Shown here piece after piece: positions 9,959 through 20,025 of a DNA stretch of 64,000 bases; positions within the stretch are counted from its first letter, which is position 1; every line of letters starts with the position of its first letter. The notes below the pieces were generated by a model. It was not told where the DNA came from. It did not search any database and worked only from the letters and a program-made list of their open reading frames with translations. Source of the DNA: Dactylosporangium vinaceum (GTDB lineage: Bacteria > Actinomycetota > Actinomycetes > Mycobacteriales > Micromonosporaceae). The position numbers were made by a program, and so were the translations under genes. Location: contig NZ_CP061913.1 of assembly GCF_019904175.1 (NCBI RefSeq), positions 1,922,001 to 1,986,000 of the forward strand, given 5' to 3'.

Positions 9959-10864
9959 ATGTCCGTGTCCATGCGTCAGCTGCTCGAGAGCGGCGTCCAC
10001 TTCGGTCACCAGACCCGCCGCTGGAACCCGAAGATGAAGCGCTTCATCTTCACCGAGCGCAACGGCATCTACATCATCGACCTGCGCCAGACGCTCGACT
10101 ACATCGAGAAGGCGTACGCGTACATCCGCACGACTGTCGCCGAGGGCGGCTCCGTGCTGTTCGTCGGCACCAAGAAGCAGGCCCAGGAGGCGATCGCCGA
10201 GCAGGCGACGCGCGTGGGCCAGCCGTACGTCAACCACCGCTGGCTGGGCGGCATGCTCACCAACTTCCAGACGGTGTACAAGCGGCTGCAGCGTATGAAG
10301 GAGCTGGAGAGCCTCGACCTCACCGGCACCGCGCAGGGGTACACCAAGAAGGAGACCCTCCAGCTGTCCCGCGAGCAGATCAAGCTCAGCCGGACCCTGG
10401 GCGGCCTGCGCGACATGCAGAAGCTCCCGTCGGCGATCTGGGTCATCGACACCAAGAAGGAGCACATCGCGGTCGACGAGGCGCGCAAGCTGGGCATCCC
10501 GGTCATCGCCGTGCTCGACACGAACTGTGACCCGGACGAGGTCGACTTCCCGATCCCGGGCAACGACGACGCCATCCGCTCCGCGGCGCTGCTGACCCGC
10601 GTGGTCGCCGACGCGGTCGCCGACGGCCTCATCGCGCGCTCCGGGCGGGCCACCCGCGGCGACCAGAAGCCCGAGCAGGGCGTCGTGGCCGGCGGCGAGC
10701 CGCTCGCCGAGTGGGAGCGCGAGCTGCTCGAGGGCGGGGCCAACGCCGCTCCGGCCGCCGCAGCCGCTCCGGCCGCCGCGCCCGCGCCGGCTCAGGCCGA
10801 GACGCCGGCCGAGACTCCGGCTGAGACCCCGGCTGCGGCCGTCGAAGAGACCACCCAGGCGTAA
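9959..10864 (+). CDS. rpsB: 30S ribosomal protein S2
   Basis: A 301-residue S2 protein. The conserved signatures [23 protein letters not shown] at the N-terminus, [13 protein letters not shown], and the [22 protein letters not shown] block are all present. The C-terminal 50 residues are an Ala/Pro/Glu-rich tail with TPAE repeats that goes beyond the usual bacterial length and is commonly seen in high-GC actinobacteria. The ATG follows AGGAGGGG. S2 joins the small subunit late in assembly. tsf follows after a 21-bp gap, and the two are co-transcribed up to the strong terminator at 11736. Confidence 0.98.
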   Translation: MSVSMRQLLESGVHFGHQTRRWNPKMKRFIFTERNGIYIIDLRQTLDYIEKAYAYIRTTVAEGGSVLFVGTKKQAQEAIAEQATRVGQPYVNHRWLGGMLTNFQTVYKRLQRMKELESLDLTGTAQGYTKKETLQLSREQIKLSRTLGGLRDMQKLPSAIWVIDTKKEHIAVDEARKLGIPVIAVLDTNCDPDEVDFPIPGNDDAIRSAALLTRVVADAVADGLIARSGRATRGDQKPEQGVVAGGEPLAEWERELLEGGANAAPAAAAAPAAAPAPAQAETPAETPAETPAAAVEETTQA

Positions 10865-10885
10865 CCCACAGAGCGAGAGAGAGTC

Positions 10886-11713
10886 ATGTCCAACTTCACC
10901 GCCGCGGACGTCAAGCGGCTCCGCGAACTGACCGGTTCCGGCATGATGGACTGCAAGAAGGCGCTCGATGAGGCCGAGGGCGACTTCGACAAGGCCGTCG
11001 AGCTGCTGCGCATCAAGGGCGCGAAGGACGTCGGCAAGCGCGCCGGGCGTACCACCGCGAACGGCCTCGTCGCGCACTCCGGCTCGGGCCTGGTCGAGAT
11101 CAACTGCGAGACCGACTTCGTCGCCAAGAACGAGGCGTTCGTCGAGCTGGGCCAGAAGCTGGCGGCCCACGTCGACGCGACCAAGCCGGGCGACGTCGAG
11201 GCGCTGCTGGCCTCCAAGCTCGGTGACAGCACCGTCGCCGACCTGATCCAGGCCGAGTCGGCCCGGATCGGCGAGAAGCTCGTGATCAACCGCATCGCGG
11301 TGCTCAAGGAGCCGGTCGCCGTCTACATGCACCGCAAGAGCCCCGACCTCCCGCCGCAGGTCGGCGTCGCGGTCGAGTTCACCGGCAAGGACGACGAGGC
11401 GGCGCTCGCCGACGCCCGCGGTGTGGCGATGCAGATCGCCGCGATGCGGCCGAAGTACCTGACCCGCGACGAGGTTCCCGCCGACGTCGTCGAGTCGGAG
11501 CGGCGCATCGCCGAGGAGACGGCCCGCGAGGAGGGCAAGCCCGAGCAGGCCCTGCCGAAGATCATCGAGGGCCGGGTCGGCGCGTTCTACAAGGACTTCG
11601 TCCTGATCGAGCAGCCGTCGGTGAGCGACAACAAGAAGACGGTCAAGAAGGTGCTGGAAGAAGCCGGCATCGACGTCACGCGCTTCGTGCGCTTCGAGGT
11701 CGGCCAGGCCTGA
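10886..11713 (+). CDS. tsf: elongation factor Ts
   Basis: A 275-residue EF-Ts. The N-terminal UBA-like domain reads [24 protein letters not shown], and the [11 protein letters not shown] and [16 protein letters not shown] segments form the nucleotide-exchange core that displaces GDP from EF-Tu. The [13 protein letters not shown] helix is also present. Length is standard. AGAGAGAG lies before the ATG. It shares a transcript with rpsB and ends 22 bp before a strong intrinsic terminator, which separates it from pyrH. Confidence 0.98.
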   Translation: MSNFTAADVKRLRELTGSGMMDCKKALDEAEGDFDKAVELLRIKGAKDVGKRAGRTTANGLVAHSGSGLVEINCETDFVAKNEAFVELGQKLAAHVDATKPGDVEALLASKLGDSTVADLIQAESARIGEKLVINRIAVLKEPVAVYMHRKSPDLPPQVGVAVEFTGKDDEAALADARGVAMQIAAMRPKYLTRDEVPADVVESERRIAEETAREEGKPEQALPKIIEGRVGAFYKDFVLIEQPSVSDNKKTVKKVLEEAGIDVTRFVRFEVGQA

Positions 11714-11735
11714 CCGCGGTACAAGAGCAATAGTG

Positions 11736-11775
11736 AGGGGGTCACGGTCGACTGAATGGAGACCGTGACCCCCTT
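11736..11775 (+). terminator. intrinsic terminator after rpsB-tsf
   Basis: A perfect 13-bp stem, GGGGGTCACGGTC (11736-11748) with GACCGTGACCCCC (11760-11772), has an 11-base loop and is followed by TTT. It is the strongest hairpin seen between genes in the window. Confidence 0.88.
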
Positions 11776-11802
11776 TCCACAAGAAGACAGAAGGGTGCCC
11801 AC

Positions 11803-12594
11803 ATGACGAACACCGCCGTGGAAGCGGCCAGGCAGTCCCTGACCCCGGCCCCGATCGGGGTGCGGCGTGTCGTGCTGAAGCTCTCCGGTGAGGTGTTCGG
11901 TGGCGGCGCCGTCGGCGTCGACCCCAACGTGGTGCGCGGCATGGCGCGCCAGATCGCCACGGTGGTCCGCCGCGGCGTCCAGGTCGCCGTCGTCGTCGGC
12001 GGCGGCAACTTCTTCCGCGGCGCGGAGCTCTCCCGGGCCGGGATGGACCGCTCCCGCGCGGACTACATGGGCATGCTGGGCACCGTCATGAACAGCCTGG
12101 CCCTGCAGGACTTCGTGGAGAAGGAGGGCATCGAGACGCGCGTGCAGAGCGCGATCACGATGGCCCAGGTCGCCGAGCCCTACATCCCCCGGCGGGCGAT
12201 CCGCCACCTGGAGAAGGGCCGCGTCGTCATCTTCGGCGCCGGCGCCGGCCTGCCGTACTTCTCCACCGACACGGTCGCGGCCCAGCGCGCGCTGGAGATC
12301 CACGCGCACACCGTGCTCATGAGCAAGAACGGCGTCGACGGCGTGTACACCGCCGACCCGCGCACCGATCCGACCGCCCGCAAGCTGGACCACCTCACGT
12401 TCGCCGAGGCGCTGCTGCAGGGCCTGCGGGTGGTGGACCAGACGGCGTTCAGCCTCTGCCAGGAAAACGCGCTGCCGATGCTGGTCTTCGGCGCCGAGGG
12501 GGAGGACAACGTCGCCCGCGCGTTGATTGGTGAGAGGATCGGCACGCTCATCACCGCCGAGCCAGTTTCGGATCGAGGAGGACAGACCCCGTGA
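11803..12594 (+). CDS. pyrH: UMP kinase
   Basis: A 263-residue amino-acid-kinase-fold UMP kinase that phosphorylates UMP to UDP. Visible are the phosphate-binding [13 protein letters not shown], the [14 protein letters not shown] glycine loop, [14 protein letters not shown], and the ATP-side [14 protein letters not shown] and [13 protein letters not shown] blocks. A 15-residue N-terminal extension precedes the fold. It lies directly after the rpsB-tsf terminator and its stop overlaps the frr start (GTGA), so pyrH, frr and cdsA form an operon. Confidence 0.97.
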   Translation: MTNTAVEAARQSLTPAPIGVRRVVLKLSGEVFGGGAVGVDPNVVRGMARQIATVVRRGVQVAVVVGGGNFFRGAELSRAGMDRSRADYMGMLGTVMNSLALQDFVEKEGIETRVQSAITMAQVAEPYIPRRAIRHLEKGRVVIFGAGAGLPYFSTDTVAAQRALEIHAHTVLMSKNGVDGVYTADPRTDPTARKLDHLTFAEALLQGLRVVDQTAFSLCQENALPMLVFGAEGEDNVARALIGERIGTLITAEPVSDRGGQTP

Positions 12595-13148
12595 TCGAAG
12601 AGACGCTCTTCGAGGCCGAAGAGAAGATGGAGCGTGCGATCGAGCACGCCAAGGAGGAGTTCGCGGTCATTCGGACCGGCCGCGCCACTCCGGCGATGTT
12701 CGGCAAGGTGATGGTCGACTACTACGGCACGCCGACCCCGCTGCCGCAGATGTCCTCGATCGCGATCCCCGAGCCGCGCATGGCGATCATCAAGCCCTAC
12801 GACGCCGGGCAGCTCGGCGCCATGGAGCGGGCCATCCGCGACTCCGACCTGGGCGTGAACCCCAACAACGAGGGCACCCAGATCCGCATCCTGCTCCCTC
12901 AGATGACGGAGGAGCGGCGCCGCGACATGATCAAGGTCGCCCGCAACAAGGCCGAGGACTCCCGCGTCGCGATCCGCAACGTGCGCCGCAAGGCCAAGGA
13001 GGAGCTCGACCGGATCGTCAAGGACGGCGAGGCCGGCGAGGACGAGGTGCGCCGCGCCGAGAAGGAGCTCGAGGACGTGACGCACAAGCACGTCGCGCTC
13101 GTCGACGAGCTGCTCAAGCACAAGGAAGCCGAGCTACTCGAGGTCTGA
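12591..13148 (+). CDS. frr: ribosome-recycling factor
   Basis: A 185-residue RRF, exactly the normal length. The tRNA-like three-helix bundle shows in [24 protein letters not shown], the conserved [22 protein letters not shown] stretch and [26 protein letters not shown]. With EF-G it splits post-termination ribosomes. GTG start with GAGGAGG seven bases upstream, overlapping the pyrH stop; its own TGA shares a base with the cdsA ATG. Confidence 0.98.
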   Translation: MIEETLFEAEEKMERAIEHAKEEFAVIRTGRATPAMFGKVMVDYYGTPTPLPQMSSIAIPEPRMAIIKPYDAGQLGAMERAIRDSDLGVNPNNEGTQIRILLPQMTEERRRDMIKVARNKAEDSRVAIRNVRRKAKEELDRIVKDGEAGEDEVRRAEKELEDVTHKHVALVDELLKHKEAELLEV

Positions 13149-14167
13149 TGGCCCACACCCCCAGGGCTCCGAAGGTCCCCGGTCCGTCGTCGGTGCGGGC
13201 GCGGCAGGAAGAAGCCGCGCCCCCGCCGCATGCGGAAGAGCCACAGGCGGAGGGCTCCGCGCCCCCTGCACCCGAGTCGCTCGACCCTTCAGCACCGAGT
13301 GCCGGCCCCACCACCCCCGACCCCAACCCCGAGCCCGCGAAGCGCAAGAGCCGCGCCGGCCGCAACCTGCCCGCCGCGATCGGTGTCGGCGCCGGCATGG
13401 GCGGGGTCGTCCTGTTCTCCCTGTTCGTCTGGAAGTGGCTGTTCCTCGGCCTGGTCATCGGGGCCGTGTCCGTGGCCGTCTGGGAGATGGTGCGCGCGGT
13501 CGCGGTACAAAAGGCGCGCCCTCCGCTCGTCCCGCTGCTCGTCGGCGCTCCGCTCATGGTGTGCCTGGCCTGGTTCGGAGGCGCCGAACGGCTGCCGCTG
13601 GGCCTGCTGGCCACCCTGCTGCTGGTCTTCGTCTGGCGCTTCGCCGACGGCGTCGCCCACTACCAGCGCGACGTCACCGCCGCCGCCCTCATCGCCGTGT
13701 ACGTGCCCTTCCTCGGCTCCTTCGCCGCCCTCCTCGCGTATCCGGCCCACGACGGTGCGGTCCGGGTCCTGGTGACGATTCTCGCGGTGGTGTTGTCGGA
13801 CACGGGTGGGTACGCAACGGGGGTCTTTCTCGGTAAGCACCCGATGGCGCCCTCCGTCAGCCCGGCCAAGTCGTGGGAGGGCTTCGCCGGCTCCGTCTTC
13901 TGGACCGGGGTCGGCAGCGCCGTCGCCCTGCCCCTGCTGCTCGACGACGCCGTCTGGTGGCACGGCGCGATCTTCGGCGTGGCTGTGTCGATCGCCTCAG
14001 TTCTCGGCGATCTCGGCGAGTCGCTGATCAAGCGGGATCTCGGCGTGAAGGACATGAGCAATCTGCTCCCGGGCCACGGCGGCCTGATGGACCGGCTGGA
14101 CTCCGTGCTCCTGGCGCTGCCCACCGCGTACGCCGTCCTGGCCTTCCTCGTCCCCTGGAGCAGGTGA
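13148..14167 (+). CDS. cdsA: phosphatidate cytidylyltransferase
   Basis: A 339-residue membrane enzyme that makes CDP-diacylglycerol from phosphatidic acid and CTP. The C-terminal signature S-x2-K-R-D-x3-K-D...PGHGG is complete (SLIKRDLGVKDMSNLLPGHGG), with the acidic residues that bind metal. About eight hydrophobic segments follow a soluble, Pro/Glu-rich N-terminal tail of roughly 75 residues, longer than in proteobacteria but usual in actinobacteria. ATG overlaps the frr stop. It supplies the lipid precursor for phosphatidylinositol and cardiolipin. Confidence 0.95.
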   Translation: MAHTPRAPKVPGPSSVRARQEEAAPPPHAEEPQAEGSAPPAPESLDPSAPSAGPTTPDPNPEPAKRKSRAGRNLPAAIGVGAGMGGVVLFSLFVWKWLFLGLVIGAVSVAVWEMVRAVAVQKARPPLVPLLVGAPLMVCLAWFGGAERLPLGLLATLLLVFVWRFADGVAHYQRDVTAAALIAVYVPFLGSFAALLAYPAHDGAVRVLVTILAVVLSDTGGYATGVFLGKHPMAPSVSPAKSWEGFAGSVFWTGVGSAVALPLLLDDAVWWHGAIFGVAVSIASVLGDLGESLIKRDLGVKDMSNLLPGHGGLMDRLDSVLLALPTAYAVLAFLVPWSR

Positions 14168-14248
14168 AACGGCCACCGCCAGTCGCCCGGCCGTGCTGGG
14201 CAGCGGTCTTGGGGATCGTGCGGCCCGGCATGGGACACTGGAAACGTC

Positions 14249-15439
14249 ATGACGCAGCTGCCCGTACTGAATCTGTCCTCCACCGCGGCCGGGACCACTC
14301 CCGACGGCCGCCGTGCCGCCCTGCCTCCGCGCCACCTCGCGGATCTCGATCTCGCGGCGCGCCGGGCCGCGGTCGCCGAACTCGGCGAGCCCGCCTTCCG
14401 CGCGCAGCAGATCTCCGCGCACTACTTCGGCCGGCTGGTCCGCGATCCGCAGGAGATGACCGACCTGCCGGCCCGCACCCGGGAGGCGATCACCGGCGCG
14501 TTGCTGCCGCGCCTGCTCAACCCCGTGCGGGAGCTCGCCACCGACAACGGCACCACCCGCAAGACGCTGTGGCGCCTGCACGACGGTTCGCTCGTCGAGA
14601 GCGTCCTGATGGGGTACCCCGACCGCGTCACGGTCTGTGTCTCCAGCCAGGCCGGGTGCGGCATGGCGTGCCCGTTCTGCGCCACCGGACAGGCGGGCCT
14701 GACCCGCAACCTGTCCACGGCGGAGATCGTCGATCAGGTCGTGTGGTTCGCGGGCCTGGCCGCCCGCGGCGCGCTGCCCGGCTGCCCGGACCGGCTCTCC
14801 CGTGTCGTGTTCATGGGCATGGGCGAGCCGCTGGCGAACTACAACCGTGTCATTGCGGCAGTCCGCCGGCTCACCGACCCGGCCCCCGAGGGCCTGGGAC
14901 TGTCCCAGCGGCACATCACCGTGTCGACCGTGGGGCTGGTCCCGGCCATGCGCCGGTTGACGCAGGAGGGGCTGTCGGTGACGCTTGCGCTGTCGCTGCA
15001 CGCGCCCGATGATGATCTGCGCGACACGCTTGTACCGGTCAACCAACGCTGGAAGGTCGCCGAAGTGCTTGATGCCGCGTTCGAGTATGCGGCTCGCACC
15101 GGTCGGCGCGTGTCCATTGAGTACGCAATGATCCGGGATGTGAACGACCATCCGTGGCGGGCGGATCTGCTCGGCCGGCTCTTGTCCGGCCGTCTGGCGC
15201 ATGTCAATCTCATCCCGCTCAATCCGACACCGGGCAGCAAATGGGATGCCAGCCCCAAACCGGTCGAGCGGGAGTTCGTCCGGCGCCTGCGGGCCGCCGG
15301 TGTACCCACTACGGTGCGTGATACCCGGGGTCGGGAGATTGACGGTGCCTGCGGGCAGCTTGCCGCCTCCGGAGGTGGCATGGTGGGAGAGCGTGAGGAC
15401 GGCTTGCTAGCACGGCGAGCGAACGAGGAGACACAGTGA
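14249..15439 (+). CDS. rlmN: 23S rRNA (adenine-2503-C2)-methyltransferase RlmN
   Basis: A 396-residue radical-SAM methyltransferase. The iron-sulfur motif is C-x3-C-x2-C in [14 protein letters not shown], followed by [13 protein letters not shown]. The [14 protein letters not shown] block and a C-terminal Cys in GACGQLAA, the site of the methyl-carrier cysteine, are present. It methylates A2503 of 23S rRNA and A37 of some tRNAs. ATG start about 80 bp after cdsA. The last bases overlap the GTG start of the DivIVA-like gene (GTGA), so both are probably translated from one message. Confidence 0.96.
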   Translation: MTQLPVLNLSSTAAGTTPDGRRAALPPRHLADLDLAARRAAVAELGEPAFRAQQISAHYFGRLVRDPQEMTDLPARTREAITGALLPRLLNPVRELATDNGTTRKTLWRLHDGSLVESVLMGYPDRVTVCVSSQAGCGMACPFCATGQAGLTRNLSTAEIVDQVVWFAGLAARGALPGCPDRLSRVVFMGMGEPLANYNRVIAAVRRLTDPAPEGLGLSQRHITVSTVGLVPAMRRLTQEGLSVTLALSLHAPDDDLRDTLVPVNQRWKVAEVLDAAFEYAARTGRRVSIEYAMIRDVNDHPWRADLLGRLLSGRLAHVNLIPLNPTPGSKWDASPKPVEREFVRRLRAAGVPTTVRDTRGREIDGACGQLAASGGGMVGEREDGLLARRANEETQ

Positions 15440-16869
15440 GTCAGGGTCAGCGGTTCCGGCGCCGTGCGATGCGGCGGGGATACAAGGTCGACGAGGTCGA
15501 CTCGTTCCTCGACCGGGTGGAGGCAACCCTCTCCGGAGACTCCATGGGCGCTCCCGTCAGCGCGCAGGAGGTCCACGACGTGGTCTTCCGCGTCCGCTTC
15601 GGCGGATACGACGAATGGCAGGTCGACCTGCACCTCGACCGCGTGGAGCGCCAGCTGGCCGAGCTGGAGGAGCGCGGCAGCGGCGGCAACTTCGGCCGCG
15701 CCCTCGACTCCCGCAGCGGCGAACTGCGCATGGCCCCCGACCGCATGGCGCCCGACCGCATGGGCCCCGGCCCCGACCGGATGGGCCCGGGCCCGGACCG
15801 CATGGGCCCGCCCGGCGGCATGGACCGCATGGAGCCGCAGCGCATGCCCGACCGCGTCGGCATGGCACCGCCGCCGGACCGCATGGGCCCGCCTCCGGGC
15901 GCGGACCGCATGGGTCCCGGCCCCGACCGCATGGGCCCCCCGCCCGGCCCGGACCGCATGGGCCCGCCCGGCGGCATGGACCGCACGGGTGGCATCGACC
16001 GGACGGGTGGCATCGACCGGACGGGCGGCATCGACCGGACGGGCGGCATCGACCGCACCGGTGGCATGGACCGCCCTGGTGGTCCCGGTGGCCCTGGCGG
16101 CATGGACCGCATGGGCCCCCCGCCGATGGACCGCCCAGCCGACCGCACGATGGGCATGGACCGTCCCGTGGACCGCACCATGGGCATGGACCGCCCGGTC
16201 GACCGCACCATGGAGCGCCCCGCCCCGCCGCCGCCCGGTGCCCCGCTGCCCACGCGCCCGATCCAGCCCCCGGCCGGCCCGCCTCCGGGCATGGGCGGTC
16301 CGGGTGGCCCCGGTGGCGGCCCCGGCTACGGCCGCTACGACGAGCCGACCTACGGTGGCGCCTTCGACGACGATCGCGGCTACGACCAGGGCCCCGGACC
16401 CGGCCCGCGTCGCCAGCCGGCCGACATGACCGCCGAGATTCGCATGGAGCGCCCCGAGCCTCCCGCGTACGGCGCCCCGGACCGCGGCCCCGACCGCGGC
16501 GATCCGTACGGTGCCCCGCCCGAGCGCGACCCGTACGGCGCCCCGCCGGACCGCGACCCGTACGGCGCTCCCAGCGGCGACCCCTACGGCGCCGGCGCCC
16601 CGTCCGCGCCGCACCAGTCGACCGAGGTCGCCCGCATCGATCAGCTGCGCCGCACCTTCCAGCTGCGCCGGTTCGGCAGCGGCTACGACCGCGCCCAGGT
16701 CGACCGCCTGTTCGAGGGCGTCATGGGCTCGCTCACCGGCCGCGGTGGCCCGCTGACCGACGGCGACCTGGACCCGTCGCACTTCAACCTGGTCCCGGGC
16801 GGCTACTTCGAGGCCGAGGTCGACGCCGCCCTGAAAGAGGTCCGCGACATCATCACCAGGCGCCGCTGA
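15436..16869 (+). CDS. DivIVA-domain protein with central repeat region
   Basis: A 477-residue protein. An N-terminal DivIVA-like motif ([26 protein letters not shown]) and a repeat of the same idea at [26 protein letters not shown] occupy residues 5-80, and a third DivIVA-like segment ([23 protein letters not shown]) is near residues 410-435. Between them lies a Met/Gly/Pro/Arg/Asp-rich region of PDRMGPGP units, six in-frame 18-bp GGIDRT units (15970-16077) and later DPYGAPP units. DivIVA motifs recognise curved membrane and organise polar growth in actinobacteria. Whether this one targets the pole is inference. It ends just before a hairpin terminator. Confidence 0.85.
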   Translation: MSQGQRFRRRAMRRGYKVDEVDSFLDRVEATLSGDSMGAPVSAQEVHDVVFRVRFGGYDEWQVDLHLDRVERQLAELEERGSGGNFGRALDSRSGELRMAPDRMAPDRMGPGPDRMGPGPDRMGPPGGMDRMEPQRMPDRVGMAPPPDRMGPPPGADRMGPGPDRMGPPPGPDRMGPPGGMDRTGGIDRTGGIDRTGGIDRTGGIDRTGGMDRPGGPGGPGGMDRMGPPPMDRPADRTMGMDRPVDRTMGMDRPVDRTMERPAPPPPGAPLPTRPIQPPAGPPPGMGGPGGPGGGPGYGRYDEPTYGGAFDDDRGYDQGPGPGPRRQPADMTAEIRMERPEPPAYGAPDRGPDRGDPYGAPPERDPYGAPPDRDPYGAPSGDPYGAGAPSAPHQSTEVARIDQLRRTFQLRRFGSGYDRAQVDRLFEGVMGSLTGRGGPLTDGDLDPSHFNLVPGGYFEAEVDAALKEVRDIITRRR

Positions 16870-16889
16870 CACCTCGACGCCACCCACGA

Positions 16890-16922
16890 AAGGGCGCGCC
16901 CGGCCGGTCCGGACGCGCCCTT
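16890..16922 (+). terminator. probable terminator after the DivIVA-like gene
   Basis: Arms AAGGGCGCG (16890-16898) and CGCGCCCTT (16914-16922) pair fully, with an additional inner CCGG/CCGG stem. There is no long T-run after it, as often in high-GC actinobacteria. Confidence 0.65.
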
Positions 16923-17280
16923 CGTTGTCGCACAGTGCAAAACATGACACTTCCTCGCGCCCGCCAAGCCGCTACCGAGCGTCACCCCCTAGGTACGGCA
17001 GAATGCGCGAAACCTCGCCGAATCGACATACCGCCTGCCGAGGTACAAATCCGATACGGCGACGAGCGACCGCGTGCAACCGCCGAAAAGCATGAAGAGC
17101 CAGAGCCTGAGGATTCCGAGGCCGCTTCGCTCCCGCCCCGGGTAAGGGGGCTCCCGCCCCCTCTGGACCCCCTGCCGAGTACCCGCGTACGCCGAAGCGG
17201 CCGGACGGGTTTGTGATTTCGGCGCATCGGGAATTTCCGGCTGAGTGAGTAGTACCAGGCAGGTGCCGGAGACCAGCTCC
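16923..17280. other. intergenic with REP-like element
   Basis: No gene. Positions 17108-17180 hold GGATTCCGAGGCCGCTTCGC followed by a 6-bp GGGGGC/GCCCCC hairpin (17145-17160) and CTCTGGACCCCC. A diverged copy in the same orientation is at about 61147-61205. The GGGGGCTCC-GCCCCC-TGGACCCC theme is common between genes in actinobacteria. Confidence 0.5.
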
Positions 17281-18219
17281 ATGTCCCGGGACGAGCTCTC
17301 GGCCGACGACGCGTGGCAGGCGTTGCGGCACCACGGGGGTTGGACGTTGGTGCGGGAGGCGTTCCTGCGCTTCCGCTACGGCGACGGCTTCAGCCACGCG
17401 CGGGCGCTCGGACTGCAGCTATGCCTGGCCATCGTGCCGTTCCTCATCGCCCTGTCCGGCCTGGCCGGCAAGCTCGGCGTCAAAGAGGGCGGCGACGTCG
17501 TGGCCGACACCGTGCTCGCCCTCACCCCGGGCGCCAGCGAGCAGGTCGTCCACGATCTCCTGGCACCCGGCGACCGCGGCGAGGACGCGGGCGAGCTGGC
17601 GTTGGCCCTGGGCCTGATCACGGGCCTGCTGGCGCTCGCCACCGCGATGGCCCAGATCGAACGGGGCGCCAACCGCATCTACGGCGTCGAGCGCGACCGT
17701 CCGGCTCACCTGAAGTACGCCCGCGCCGCCATCCTGGCCGCTGTCGCGGGCATCCCGGCCCTGACCGGCTTCCTGATGCTGGTGGCCGGCGACGCCATGG
17801 GCGCGTCCGTGCGGACGCGGTACCCCGGCTGGGGCGACACCGTCGAATCGATCTGGACGGTGGCGCGCTGGCCGGCCAGCATCCTGCTGGTCGTGACCGC
17901 GGTAGCCGCGATCTTCCGCTTCGCCCCCCGCCGTCGCCAACCGGCGTTCTCGTGGCTGCTCTTCGGCGCCGCCCTGTCCACGGCCCTGTGGTGGGGCATC
18001 AGCGCCCTCCTGGCCCTGTACGTCCAGGGCAGCGGCGCATTCGGCGCCACCTACGGCGCCCTGACCGGCATCATGGCGCTGCTGCTGTGGGCGAACGCGA
18101 CGGGCATCGTGCTGTTCCTGGGCATCGCCTTCAGCGCCCAACTGGAGGCCTACCGCGTAGGCGTCCCCGGCCCGATCAAACCCGACACCTGGGCGCCCCC
18201 AGTCCCCGCCGACCGCTGA
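17281..18219 (+). CDS. YihY/UPF0761 family membrane protein
   Basis: A 312-residue integral membrane protein. After a soluble N-terminal helix containing VREAFLRFRYGDGFSHARALG, the family's GLQLCLAIVPFLIAL first segment appears, followed by five more hydrophobic helices and the characteristic YGALTGIMALLLWANATGIVLFLGIAF. The family was once called RNase BN in error; its real function is unknown, possibly transport. ATG 17281 is preferred because GGAG lies nine bases upstream; a GTG at 17245 in the same frame is possible. It stands alone between repeat-filled gaps. Confidence 0.88.
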   Translation: MSRDELSADDAWQALRHHGGWTLVREAFLRFRYGDGFSHARALGLQLCLAIVPFLIALSGLAGKLGVKEGGDVVADTVLALTPGASEQVVHDLLAPGDRGEDAGELALALGLITGLLALATAMAQIERGANRIYGVERDRPAHLKYARAAILAAVAGIPALTGFLMLVAGDAMGASVRTRYPGWGDTVESIWTVARWPASILLVVTAVAAIFRFAPRRRQPAFSWLLFGAALSTALWWGISALLALYVQGSGAFGATYGALTGIMALLLWANATGIVLFLGIAFSAQLEAYRVGVPGPIKPDTWAPPVPADR

Positions 18220-18231
18220 CTACACCGCGTC

Positions 18232-18530
18232 CGCGCGCACTCCCGCGTTTGCGCGCACCACCGCGTCCGCGTGCACCACCCCGCCCGCGCGCACAACCGC
18301 GTCCGTGCGCACCACCCCGTCCGAGACCCGCCCCGCCCGCGCGCCCCGCCGCGTCCGCGCGCCCCGCCGCGTCCGCGCGCACAACCGCGTCCGTGCGCAC
18401 CACCCCGTCCGAGACCCGCCCCGCCCGCGCGCCCCACCGCGTCCGCGCGCACAACCGCGTCCGCGCACACCACCCCGTCCGAGACCCGCCCCGCCCGCGC
18501 GACCCACCGTGTCCGCGCGTTCCACCTCAC
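18232..18530. repeat. GC-rich repeats with a 34-bp element in three copies
   Basis: A 34-bp sequence beginning CACCACCCCGTCCGAGACCC occurs at 18310, 18398 and 18468, separated by CGCGTCCGCGCG words. Open frames here run on both strands but encode only Arg/Pro/Ala/Thr low-complexity peptide. The next 220 bp, to 18750, are similar degenerate sequence with no recognisable gene. Confidence 0.75.
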
Positions 18531-18754
18531 CCTCGCCGATCCAAGAGGCGCGGACGCGTCCCATCGACCCGCGACTTCTCGTGCAGGCGCATCCCACCGC
18601 CCGCCCGCGCGGACGCGTCAAGCCACCCCAGGCACGGCAGCGCACGCGTTCCACCGCCCGACCGTGCATGCCTCCCCTCGCCCAAACGCGCGGATGCGCC
18701 AGCGTGCGGGGTGGCACGGTGATCCGTGATCTATTCCCGGCATCCGACGTGCGG

Positions 18755-19280
18755 CTCGGCGCTCGGACGCGTGCGCAATCCGGGCGCGCGGAGGCGTGAG
18801 CATGGCTCGGACCCTCGGACCCTCGGACGCGTGGGCGGTCTGGACGCTCGGAAACGTGGGCGCGGCCGGGAGGCGCGGGCGCGGAGACGGCCCGGGCGCT
18901 CGGAGGCGTCGATGTGGTTCAGACGCTCGGACGCGTGCATGGTCCGCACGCTCGGAGGCGTCGACGTGGCCCGGGCGCTCGGACGCGTGGAGGGTCCGCA
19001 CGCTCGGACGCGCGGGTGGTCCGCACGCTCGGACGCGCGGCGCGGCCCGGGGTGCTCAGATGCGTGGCGCGGCCCGGGCGCGCGGATGCGTGACGCGGCC
19101 TGCACGCTCGGATGCGCGGCGCAGCCTGCACGCTCGGACGCGTGGCGCGCCCTGGGGCGCTCGGACGCGCGGCGCGACCCGAGCGCTCGGACGCGCGGCG
19201 CAGCCTGCATGCTCGGACGCGTGGCGCGCCCTGGGGTGCTCGGATGCGCGGCGTGACCCGAGCGCTCGGATGCGCGGGCA
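18755..19280. repeat. 26/27-bp imperfect tandem repeat, core CTCGGAYGCG
   Basis: The core CTCGGACGCG (or GATGCG) recurs at 19133, 19160, 19186, 19212, 19239 and 19265, a spacing of 27, 26, 26, 27 and 26 bp, and less regularly from 18755. A higher-order unit of 79 bp is visible at 19121-19199. No protein in any frame resembles a known family. Confidence 0.75.
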
Positions 19281-19317
19281 GGCGTTACGGAAGGTGTGTG
19301 GAGAGGGAGGTAGGGCT

Positions 19318-20022
19318 TCAGGGCCGGCCGGTTACCTGGGCTCTGAGGCGGGTCTCAACCCGGACTGCACCCAGGTCAGCCCGGTGACCAGCGGTGTTGC
19401 CGGCTTCGAAGCCACCGCCGGTCAGGCGACGCCGGCGGCCGGCCTGGACGTTCGGGTACTCGGCTTCCACGGCCAGATCCACCGCGCGTTCCCGGTCGGC
19501 CAGGACCAGGGCGGTGCCGGGCGGCGGCGGATCTTCAGCCTGAGCCGTGGCGGCGGCGAAGCGTTGCTGGACCGCTGAGCCGAAGCCGATCAGCCACGAG
19601 CGGCGCCACGCGGCGGGCTGCTGGCCGGGTGGGATCGATTCGCGCAGCAGGCCCCGGGCGGCCTGGACCAGGAGCGATGCGAAGAGCAGCTCCACCCCGG
19701 CCACGTCGGACTCGAAGCCGAACAGATGGACCGAGACGCGCAGGCCGTCGGTGGTACGGCGTTCCAGGCGGATCGAGCGGCAGCGGAGCGCGGCGGCCAC
19801 CACGTGCAGCAGGTACGCCTTCTCCCGCAGGTACGGGGCGGTCAGCTCCACGAGCCGGTTGCCGACCGCCTGGTTCCGCTCCGTGCGCGCGTCGATCAGG
19901 GCCTGGTCGATGCCGTACTTCGCGATGAGCATTGCGGCCTTGGCGGTGAGCGCCTCGGCCTCCTCCGGGGTGCAGGCCGGGTCCTCCGCCTTGGCCAGGA
20001 GTTTGCGGACCTTGTCGAGCAA
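19318..20022 (-). CDS. DUF2786 domain-containing protein
   Basis: A 234-residue protein whose first 45 residues are a DUF2786 motif: LDKVRKLLAKAEDPACTPEEAEALTAKAAMLIAKYGID. The rest is a typical actinobacterial extension ending in basic residues. Function is unknown. The start is a TTG at 20022; a TAG stop of the upstream gene lies in the same frame one codon before it, so there is no room for an earlier start. GAGCGAG serves as a weak ribosome-binding site, and translation is probably by reinitiation after the Rieske-protein gene. It ends at the edge of the 26-bp repeat tract. Confidence 0.85.
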   Translation of the reverse strand: MLDKVRKLLAKAEDPACTPEEAEALTAKAAMLIAKYGIDQALIDARTERNQAVGNRLVELTAPYLREKAYLLHVVAAALRCRSIRLERRTTDGLRVSVHLFGFESDVAGVELLFASLLVQAARGLLRESIPPGQQPAAWRRSWLIGFGSAVQQRFAAATAQAEDPPPPGTALVLADRERAVDLAVEAEYPNVQAGRRRRLTGGGFEAGNTAGHRADLGAVRVETRLRAQVTGRP

Positions 20023-20025
20023 CCG

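Noticed and set aside
9419..11782. 787-codon minus-strand frame opposite rpsB-tsf
   Set aside because: Shadow of the ribosomal genes caused by high GC at third positions.
18232..19280. Genes on either strand between YihY and DUF2786
   Set aside because: All frames encode simple Arg/Ala/Pro/Thr peptides produced by tandem repeats.
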